NCBI GenBank assembly: GCA_902596665.1
Contig: CACJUN010000003.1
Location: 135,756 to 199,755 of the forward strand
DNA length: 64,000 nucleotides
Direction: 5' to 3'
Origin: an uncultured SAR86 cluster bacterium
Lineage (GTDB): Bacteria > Pseudomonadota > Gammaproteobacteria > Magnimaribacterales > AG-339-G14
Shown: one piece after another, positions 57,508-64,000 of the stretch
Numbering within the stretch: the first letter of the stretch is position 1
Layout of the letters: every line of letters starts with the position of its first letter
Position numbers and translations under genes: made by a program
The notes under the pieces: generated by a model
What the model was told of the DNA's origin: nothing
Databases searched by the model: none
The model's input: only the letters and a program-made list of their open reading frames with translations

Positions 57508-59583
57508 GTGAAGTCATACAAATCGATTCTCCTATTATTTTTCATTTCAAACCTTATTTATCCTCAACTTGAAGAAATTGATTTTAATGCTGGGAAAGCC
57601 AAATTAGACGGCGAAAATAAAGTTTTAAAATTGAGTGAATCTGTTGAAATTTATTTCAATGACTTCTTCTTACAAGCGGATGAGATTAATTTAGATTCTT
57701 CTAAAGAGATTCTTTCAGGGAAGAACATTAGTTTTGATTTAATCGATAGGAATGCTTACGGAAAAGCAGATGAAATTCTAATCCAAAAAGACAAAGCTCA
57801 ATTTAAAGGGGTAGAGATGTCTCTATGTCCTTGCAAGAAGAGAATTTGGTGGGTGGAAACCGATGAATTAAGTTTTTCTTCTCAAGAAGATTTTGGAAAC
57901 TTTCAGGGAGGGAGATTCTATATTTACGGTACGCCAATATTTATTTTACCTGCAGGAAAGTTTCCTCTTACAACTGAAAAAAGATCAGGTATCTTGTTAC
58001 CAGAGTTGTCCTACTCAAATAAAAATGGTTTTGATCTAGAAATTCCATACTACCTAAATCTTGCCAGCAATTACGATATGACAATCTCTCCTAGATACAT
58101 TGAGGAGAGGGGCTTGGCATTTTCATCTAATTTGAGATATTTAACCAAGAGCTCTTCTGGGTCTTTTAACTTCTCTTCTTTATTCAACGATGTTAATTAC
58201 GAGAGACTTTTTAATACGGATAGCAACCGTTGGGGTATAAGTTTTAAGCACACAGGCGAAATCACCGATAGCTTATACATCGATATTGATTACTCAAATG
58301 TGAGTGATTTTCTTTACATAAGAGACCTTGGAAGCGATTTATATGGAGACGAGAAGACGGTAGCTCTTCCACAAAACCTTAATCTGAGCTGGATAGGTGA
58401 ATCTGCATCAATACAGGTAAGAGCTTTTTCATTTAAATTGATTGATCCATTCTCCCAGAATCAATTCCGTTCCATCCCAGAAGTATCGTTTGATTATATT
58501 CTGCCTCATGAAAATATTATTTTTAGTTTGAACGGCGAAGTAGCTAATTATGAGAAAGGCGGATCATTCGTTTTCAAGGAAACCAAAAAGGTTCAAGCTG
58601 GAAAATTAAATTTAAGGTTGGGATATAAGTTCTCTAGTTCAGCTTTTGATGCAAGGATTTTCCTAACTAACAACACTCATTATGTTTCTAGTAGTGCAGA
58701 TAGTTCCTTTAACACAAAAGGAATGGAATCAAGATTTATACTGAACTTGGCTAAATCAAATGAGTACTTAAAACCTTTTTTTAATTTTTCTTTTAAGAAA
58801 ACTGATGATGGTAAATACGTAAATCCAATTTATCTTGTTTCAAGAATACCTTTCACCAGCATTTATGCTTCAAACCTTGAGCATGGCTATGCAAATTTGA
58901 ATAAAAATCAGTTACAGCTTGGCCTCCTTTGGGAAAGATCTCAGCAATCGTCTTTTGCTTTGTTAACTTTTGGACTGACAAGGTCTTTAGGCAAAAGCGA
59001 AATAGGATTTTTAGATTCTATATACGAAAACAAATTCATTCTTCATGATCTTCCTGAACCTATTTTTATTAATTGGCGATGGGATAAGAAAAATATTGAT
59101 TTAAATGGAAACTTTCAATTTGATGAGGATAAGGATTTTTCTTCTTTTGACCTGAGGGCTAGATTTGCGTTTCAAGATAATAAGTACTTCTCTTTTGAAT
59201 ACTTAGAGATGGAAAATAGAAATTCTTTTTTATTTAATCAACTTCCTGAAGAAAAATTATCTTTTTTAACTTCAGGATTTGATCTCCGATTAGAAAAAAA
59301 TTGGTCTTTAGTAACCAAGCTCTATTATGATTTTGAATTAAAGAAAGTAACAGATAATCTTATTGGACTAGAATACGAAGATGAAGGTTTACTTATTGGT
59401 TTTGCATTTAGGCAAAGCAAAGAACCAGATTGGCGAAAAATGTTCTTAGAACAAAATAGATTTCAAGATCAACTTTATCCCGAATATAGCCAAGAAGGCA
59501 TTAGAATATATCTTGAATTGAAAGGCCTGGGATCTATTGGACAAAAGATTAATCAATATATCAAACCTTTGAAGTTACAATAA
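57508..59583 (+). CDS. lptD: LPS-assembly protein LptD
   Basis: LptD is the outer-membrane barrel that inserts LPS. The 691-residue protein starts at GTG with a signal sequence, then an OstA-type N-domain and the conserved block that ends the periplasmic part, ILPAGKFPLTTEKRSGILLPELSYSNKNGFDLEIPYY. The barrel follows. Only two Cys exist in the mature chain, CPC at 107-109; the C-terminal CC pair of E. coli is replaced (EYEDEGLLIGFAF). The surA-pdxA-rsmA-apaH order behind it supports the call. Confidence 0.93.
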   Translation: MKSYKSILLLFFISNLIYPQLEEIDFNAGKAKLDGENKVLKLSESVEIYFNDFFLQADEINLDSSKEILSGKNISFDLIDRNAYGKADEILIQKDKAQFKGVEMSLCPCKKRIWWVETDELSFSSQEDFGNFQGGRFYIYGTPIFILPAGKFPLTTEKRSGILLPELSYSNKNGFDLEIPYYLNLASNYDMTISPRYIEERGLAFSSNLRYLTKSSSGSFNFSSLFNDVNYERLFNTDSNRWGISFKHTGEITDSLYIDIDYSNVSDFLYIRDLGSDLYGDEKTVALPQNLNLSWIGESASIQVRAFSFKLIDPFSQNQFRSIPEVSFDYILPHENIIFSLNGEVANYEKGGSFVFKETKKVQAGKLNLRLGYKFSSSAFDARIFLTNNTHYVSSSADSSFNTKGMESRFILNLAKSNEYLKPFFNFSFKKTDDGKYVNPIYLVSRIPFTSIYASNLEHGYANLNKNQLQLGLLWERSQQSSFALLTFGLTRSLGKSEIGFLDSIYENKFILHDLPEPIFINWRWDKKNIDLNGNFQFDEDKDFSSFDLRARFAFQDNKYFSFEYLEMENRNSFLFNQLPEEKLSFLTSGFDLRLEKNWSLVTKLYYDFELKKVTDNLIGLEYEDEGLLIGFAFRQSKEPDWRKMFLEQNRFQDQLYPEYSQEGIRIYLELKGLGSIGQKINQYIKPLKLQ

Positions 59584-59585
59584 AT

Positions 59586-60860
59586 ATGATGAATAAACTT
59601 AAATTATTTCTGTTAATTTTTTTAGTTAGCCCCATGACAAACGCAGCTATCGAATTATTAGACAAAGTGGCAGTTGTTGTTGAGGATGGAATAATTTTAG
59701 AGTCAGAGGTTAACAAAAGAATTGAGCAAATTGTAGAATCTTTAAAACAAAGTGAAACTCCCCTTCCCCCTAAAGAAGTCTTATTTGAGCAGATCATTGA
59801 GAGAATGATTATCGAGGAAATACAACTTCAAAAGGCCCAAAGAGCGGGAGTAAGAATATCAGACCAAGAACTAAATGAATCCATGGCTCAAATTGCTCAA
59901 GGGAATGGTCTCTCTCTTCAAGACTTTAGGTTATTTTTAGAAGAACAAGGAGAATCCTATGAATTTGTTCGCGAACAAGTAAGGAAAGAAATGATACTTT
60001 CTAGAATCCAAAGGGGTTTGGTGCAATCAAAGGTGTACATATCGGAACAAGAACTGGACAACTTTATTAAATCTCAAGAAGGACAAGTAAATATGTCTGC
60101 AGAATTTTTAATCCAACAGATTTTGATTCCAATCAATAGAGATCAGGATGAGGAAACTGCTTTATCAATCATTGATTCACTGAAAGAAAAACTATCTGCC
60201 AAGATGGCTTTTGGAGACCTTGCAAAAGAATACTCTTCTGGAGAAGAAGCTAATAATGAAGGTTCCTTGGGGTGGAGGAAAATCAATGAAATTCCAACGC
60301 TTTTTGCTAATGAAATTTCTTCCTTGAGAAAAGGTGAGATTGCTGGACCTTTCAGGAGCGGCGCAGGATTGCACTTGATTAAATTAAAAGACAAAAAAGG
60401 AAGGGATATTAAAATTGAAAAACAAACTTTAGCCAGACATATCTTGATACAAACTTCCGAAATAAGAAGTGATAAGCAAGCCAAGGATCTTATCGAAGAT
60501 CTTTACAATAGAAGCCAAGACGAGGATAAATTTTCTGACTTAGCTCGGTTATATTCCGATGATCCAGGCAGCAAGATGGAAGGTGGAGAATTAAGCTGGA
60601 CTGGTCCTGGCAGATTTGATCCTAAGTTTGAAGAAGTTATGGATTCCCTTGAAATAAATCAAGTTAGCAAACCTTTCAAGTCAAATTTTGGATGGCACAT
60701 TGTTGAAGTTTTAGATAGACGAGAAGAAGACATTTCCTTGAACATTCAAAAAAATAGAGCTTATCAAATTCTATTTGATAGAAAGTATGAAGAACAATTA
60801 GAAAAAACTCTTAGCGAAATGAGAGCAGAATCATATGTGAACATAAAAATAAAATCATGA
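59586..60860 (+). CDS. surA: Periplasmic chaperone/peptidyl-prolyl isomerase SurA
   Basis: SurA escorts outer-membrane proteins such as LptD through the periplasm. The 424-residue protein has a signal peptide (MMNKLKLFLLIFLVSPMTNA), the N-terminal SurA domain beginning ELLDKVAVVVEDGIILESEVNKRI, and two parvulin domains (about 165-270 and 280-385), with EYSSGEEANNEGSLGW and LYSDDPGSKMEGGELSW as the second-half motifs. It starts 2 bp after lptD. Confidence 0.95.
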   Translation: MMNKLKLFLLIFLVSPMTNAAIELLDKVAVVVEDGIILESEVNKRIEQIVESLKQSETPLPPKEVLFEQIIERMIIEEIQLQKAQRAGVRISDQELNESMAQIAQGNGLSLQDFRLFLEEQGESYEFVREQVRKEMILSRIQRGLVQSKVYISEQELDNFIKSQEGQVNMSAEFLIQQILIPINRDQDEETALSIIDSLKEKLSAKMAFGDLAKEYSSGEEANNEGSLGWRKINEIPTLFANEISSLRKGEIAGPFRSGAGLHLIKLKDKKGRDIKIEKQTLARHILIQTSEIRSDKQAKDLIEDLYNRSQDEDKFSDLARLYSDDPGSKMEGGELSWTGPGRFDPKFEEVMDSLEINQVSKPFKSNFGWHIVEVLDRREEDISLNIQKNRAYQILFDRKYEEQLEKTLSEMRAESYVNIKIKS

Positions 60861-61837
60861 GCTCTCATGTTTTTATAAGTCCTGGTGATCCTGCAGGCAT
60901 TGGTCCAGAAATAACTCTTAAATCTCTTAAAAATTTAAACGAAATACATAAATTTGTTATTGCTGGAGATATTCAATATTTTGAAAATTTATCAGCATCT
61001 TTGAAATTAGGATTTGAGTTCATTCCGTATGGAGGCTCAAAAACGACATCAAGCTCAAAACTAATTGAAGTAATTAATATTCCACTACAAGAAAAGCCGA
61101 TTCTTGGATCTTCCTCTGTAAATAATGCTAAATATATTTTAGAAGTATTAACTGCCTGTGCAGGACATTGCATGGACAATACTAATAATATATTAGTTAC
61201 TGGTCCTATTAATAAAGAAACAATATCTGCTTCCGGGACTGATTTTTCTGGTCACACTGAATTTTTGGCTGAACATGCAAAAATTGATTCGCCTTTAATG
61301 TTGATGGCGAATGAAACAATAAAAATAGGTTTAGCTACCACTCACGTACCGATTAAAAAAGTTAGCGAGAGTATTACTGAAGACTTAATTTACAAAAAAT
61401 TAAAAGTTTTATGTCTGGGTCTGAAGAGACTTCTAAAAAAGGAAAACTTAAAAATATGCGTGTTGGGATTGAATCCCCATGCAGGAGAAGGTGGCTATAT
61501 AGGAACCGAAGAATCAACAACGATATTAAGGGGAATAAAAAAATTTGATCAAAGGGAGGTAACTGTTGATGGGCCAATATCTGCTGATACAGCATTTTCA
61601 GAAAGAAACCTATATCATTATGATGCCTTTCTAGCCATGTTTCATGATCAAGGAATGATACCTGCAAAAATTCTTGGGTTTGGGCAAACATTAAACATAA
61701 CTTTTGGATTACCCTATCTCAGAATTTCTGTTGATCACGGTACAGCTCTTGATATCGCAGATGATATGAATGCAGATTTTTCAAGCATGAAACTTGCTCT
61801 TGAAACAGCTTTAGCTTCATTGGATGAAAAAAAATAA
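60857..61837 (+). CDS. pdxA: 4-hydroxythreonine-4-phosphate dehydrogenase
   Basis: PdxA oxidises 4-phosphohydroxy-L-threonine in pyridoxal phosphate synthesis. The 326-residue protein has ISPGDPAGIGPEITLKSL, VTGPINKETI, SGHTEFLAEHA (a metal His) and AMFHDQGMIPAKILGF with the C-terminal LRISVDHGTALDIA. It overlaps surA by 4 bp and rsmA by 14 bp. Confidence 0.96.
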   Translation: MSSHVFISPGDPAGIGPEITLKSLKNLNEIHKFVIAGDIQYFENLSASLKLGFEFIPYGGSKTTSSSKLIEVINIPLQEKPILGSSSVNNAKYILEVLTACAGHCMDNTNNILVTGPINKETISASGTDFSGHTEFLAEHAKIDSPLMLMANETIKIGLATTHVPIKKVSESITEDLIYKKLKVLCLGLKRLLKKENLKICVLGLNPHAGEGGYIGTEESTTILRGIKKFDQREVTVDGPISADTAFSERNLYHYDAFLAMFHDQGMIPAKILGFGQTLNITFGLPYLRISVDHGTALDIADDMNADFSSMKLALETALASLDEKK

Positions 61838-62609
61838 CCTAAAACCAAAAAAATATTTCGGTCAAAATTTTCTTTCTGATTTTCAATTAATTGAAGAGTT
61901 AATAGAAGAAATAAACATTCAGGAAATTGATCATCTTTTAGAGATAGGGCCTGGAAAAGGCGCAATGACAAGTCTCCTGCTTGAAAAATGTGAGTCTCTA
62001 ACTGCAATTGAAATTGATAAGGATTTAATAAAATTCTTAAAAAAAGCTTATGGGGATAGAAAAAATTTTAATCTGATCGAAAAAGATATTCTTCTTTATG
62101 ATCCAAAAGAGCTTGTTAGAGTAAATAAGCTCATAGGTAATATACCTTACAATATCTCTACACCAATAATTGAGTGGATTATTGATAACAAATCATCATT
62201 TGATGAAATTTTTTTAATGTTACAAAAAGAATTTGGTGAAAGGTGTGTTGCTCAACCTAATTCAAAATCTTATGGAAGATTATCAATATTTGTTCAATGT
62301 TTTTTCGATGTAACCGTAATTAGAGAGGTGGATAAATCATCTTTTACTCCTTCTCCAAAGGTGCAAAGCATATTTTTAAAACTCATTCCTAAAGTTTCAG
62401 AAATGATACCTAATTCTAGTGAGATGAAGAACTTATCAACCTTAACAAGGGAAGCTTTCTCAAAAAGAAGAAAATTAATTACTAACAGCCTGAAGTCCTT
62501 CTTCACCGAAGAAGATCTTGTTAATCTTGGTATTGAGAGAAAATCTCGTCCTGAAAACCTATCAGTAGAAACCTATATAAAATTAGCTAAAAGTATTCAA
62601 AGTGGCTAA
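61824..62609 (+). CDS. rsmA: 16S rRNA m6(2)A1518/A1519 dimethyltransferase
   Basis: RsmA (KsgA) dimethylates two adenines near the 3' end of 16S rRNA. The 261-residue protein has KKYFGQNFLSD, the SAM site LLEIGPGKGAMT, and the catalytic LIGNIPYNISTP motif. The EAFSKRRKLITNSLK segment at the end is typical. It overlaps pdxA by 14 bp and apaH by 8 bp. The apaG gene that often lies between rsmA and apaH is missing. Confidence 0.96.
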   Translation: MKKNNLKPKKYFGQNFLSDFQLIEELIEEINIQEIDHLLEIGPGKGAMTSLLLEKCESLTAIEIDKDLIKFLKKAYGDRKNFNLIEKDILLYDPKELVRVNKLIGNIPYNISTPIIEWIIDNKSSFDEIFLMLQKEFGERCVAQPNSKSYGRLSIFVQCFFDVTVIREVDKSSFTPSPKVQSIFLKLIPKVSEMIPNSSEMKNLSTLTREAFSKRRKLITNSLKSFFTEEDLVNLGIERKSRPENLSVETYIKLAKSIQSG

Positions 62610-63417
62610 TTATGTTATTGGTGATATCCAAGGATGCTTTGACGAGTATTCACTGCTTTTGAATAAAATCAAATTCGATTCAAAAAAAGATTTTATTTGG
62701 CTTACAGGTGATTTGATCAATAGAGGACCAGCTTCATTATCTGTTCTAAAGCATGTATATGATAATCGCAAAGCAATAAAGACTGTTTTAGGAAATCACG
62801 ATCTACATTTTCTAGCTATTTATTATGGTGTAAGAAAACCAAATAAATTTGATACTCTAAGTGATTTATTCAATTCCCAAGATGTTGACGATTTAGCTAA
62901 ATGGCTTATAAAACAGCCGCTTGTAAGAGAGATTAAAATTGGAAAAAGAGAATTTATTATGGTTCATGCCGGTTTTCCCAAATCAGCCACAAAAAAATCA
63001 TTAACGGAAGTTAACGGAAAAATTAAGAAAGCTCTTAAGAATAATCCAAAAAAGGCTCTAAAAATGATTTTTGATCATAAAAGAAAAATGCCTAAGTTAT
63101 TAAAAGATAAAAAAAGCCTTAAAGATTGGGTTGATTGGCTCACAAGAGTCAGGGCAGTAGATGAAAATGAAGTAATGGACTTGAGGTTCAAAGGCAAAAA
63201 AAGTGAACTTAAGGATAATTTCAAAGCTTGGTTTTCTTATGATTTAAAAATTATGAAGAAACACAGATCAATAGTTTTTGGTCATTGGGCTGCTCTAGAA
63301 GGGAAAACAAATATAGAAAGAATCCATGCTCTTGATACTGGTTGCGTATGGAACAAGAAATTAACTGCAATGAGACTAGAGGATGGAAGAAAATTTTCGG
63401 TAAATAAAATAAACTGA
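62602..63417 (+). CDS. apaH: Symmetrical diadenosine tetraphosphatase
   Basis: ApaH hydrolyses Ap4A to two ADP and removes NpN caps from RNA. The 271-residue metallophosphatase starts at GTG and has VIGDIQGCFDEYSLLL, WLTGDLINRGPASL, LGNHDLHFLAI and MVHAGFPKSA, then VFGHWAALEGKT. It overlaps rsmA by 8 bp and precedes cca by 4 bp. Confidence 0.95.
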   Translation: MANYVIGDIQGCFDEYSLLLNKIKFDSKKDFIWLTGDLINRGPASLSVLKHVYDNRKAIKTVLGNHDLHFLAIYYGVRKPNKFDTLSDLFNSQDVDDLAKWLIKQPLVREIKIGKREFIMVHAGFPKSATKKSLTEVNGKIKKALKNNPKKALKMIFDHKRKMPKLLKDKKSLKDWVDWLTRVRAVDENEVMDLRFKGKKSELKDNFKAWFSYDLKIMKKHRSIVFGHWAALEGKTNIERIHALDTGCVWNKKLTAMRLEDGRKFSVNKIN

Positions 63418-63421
63418 CCCA

Positions 63422-64000
63422 ATGAATGTTTACTTAGTTGGCGGAGCTGTCAGAGATGAACTTATTGGCCGTGAAATAAACGAAAAAGATTGGGTTGTTG
63501 TTGGCTCAACTGAGGAGGATCTTTTAGCTAAAAAATTTAAAAAGATAAATAGTCAATTTCCGGTTTTTCTCCATCCAGAAACTAGGGAGGAATATGCTTT
63601 AGCTAGAAAAGAAAAAAAAGTATCTCCCGGTCATCAAGGATTTAAATTTATTTTTGATCCCTCGGTTACAATCGAAGAAGATCTTAAGAGAAGAGATTTC
63701 ACAATGAATGCTATCGCTAAAAAAGACAACGGTGAGCTTATTGATCCATTCGCTGGCGTAGCAGACATAAATAATAAATTGATTAAACATGTCTCAGAAT
63801 TTTTTACAGAAGACCCCCTTCGAGTGTTTAGGTGTGCAAGATTTGCCGCAACTCTGAAATCTTTTGGATTTAAAGTATCAGACGAAACAATCAACTTGAT
63901 GCAAACAAAGTTCAGCAAGGATGAATTTTTATCTTTATCTGCTGAGAGAGTTTGGGTCGAAACTCAAAAAGCGTTGATTTCTGAACATCCAGAAGAATAC
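63422..64000 (+). CDS. cca: CCA-adding tRNA nucleotidyltransferase, N-terminal part (cut by window end)
   Basis: This gene is missing in the ORF track since its stop lies outside. I read 193 codons from an ATG at 63422. The protein adds or repairs the CCA end of tRNAs. The head domain motifs are MNVYLVGGAVRDELIG, EKDWVVVGSTEE (with the catalytic Asp), EEDLKRRDFTMNAIA and DPLRVFRCARFAATL. The neck block ERVWVE is present. It is of the gammaproteobacterial class II type. The one clearly seen tRNA of the window already encodes CCA, so the role there would be repair. Confidence 0.94.
   Translation, partial: MNVYLVGGAVRDELIGREINEKDWVVVGSTEEDLLAKKFKKINSQFPVFLHPETREEYALARKEKKVSPGHQGFKFIFDPSVTIEEDLKRRDFTMNAIAKKDNGELIDPFAGVADINNKLIKHVSEFFTEDPLRVFRCARFAATLKSFGFKVSDETINLMQTKFSKDEFLSLSAERVWVETQKALISEHPEEY

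Overview
The window is a gene-dense, AT-rich chromosomal segment (roughly one third G+C by eye) from a free-living gammaproteobacterium with a streamlined genome. The order of several gene clusters (proA-nadD-rsfS-mrdA-rodA-mltB-dacA, fis-purH-purD, rpe-trpEGDC, lptD-surA-pdxA-rsmA-apaH, rsmE-gshB-ruvX-dnaG-rpoD) matches gammaproteobacteria, especially Pseudomonas-like relatives. The low G+C, overlapping genes, SDR and acyl-CoA dehydrogenase genes, TonB receptors and carotenoid oxygenase suggest a marine SAR86-like lineage. That placement is inference from gene content, not a phylogeny.

Layout. 1-6606 (minus): NAD and proline synthesis, the ribosome silencing factor and the cell-elongation set (PBP2, RodA, MltB, a D,D-carboxypeptidase cut by the window edge). 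6651-16048: mixed genes, including a DedA membrane protein, an iron-type carotenoid oxygenase, the peptidoglycan-recycling ligase Mpl, a PPi-type phosphofructokinase, a secreted FN3 protein with a small lipoprotein, a hotdog thioesterase, an acyl-CoA dehydrogenase, a DUF2244 protein and ArgD. 16045-24618: topoisomerase IV, ThiC, TolC, MutM and CoaD.

24664-31756 is a haem factory. The minus-strand operon hemC(D)-hemB-hemE-hemH-hemF-hemJ lies divergently from a 5-aminolevulinate synthase gene. Together these cover most of the route from glycine and succinyl-CoA to haem. Next to it lies an iron region (31758-35150) with an FTR1 permease and a siderophore-type TonB receptor behind two Fur-box-like palindromes. 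Between them are a hairpin and a tiny frameshifted ORF. A second, larger TonB receptor with a strong ribosome binding site and a textbook terminator follows, then two divergent SDR genes.

39991-50219 holds a small basic ORF, a CAU tRNA, MarC, the sigma-70/primase cluster, glutathione synthetase, RsmE, a SixA-like phosphatase, Fis and the last purine-pathway genes. 50180-54946 (minus) carries trpCDGE, a DUF192 protein and rpe. 54950-57404 (minus) carries MurU and AmgK of the MurNAc recycling route and an SDR. 57508-64000 (plus) is the LptD-SurA-PdxA-RsmA-ApaH cluster, ending in a partial cca.

No CRISPR array, prophage, insertion sequence or obvious horizontally acquired island was seen. The most unusual signals are the C4-type haem entry enzyme with a HemC carrying an extra C-terminal domain, the frameshifted micro-ORF in the Fur-controlled locus, an LptD without the C-terminal cysteine pair, a DnaG zinc motif changed from His to Cys, an SDR without its catalytic Tyr/Lys, and the repeated loss of small genes (rlmH, rlpA, apaG, gph, yqgE) from otherwise conserved clusters.
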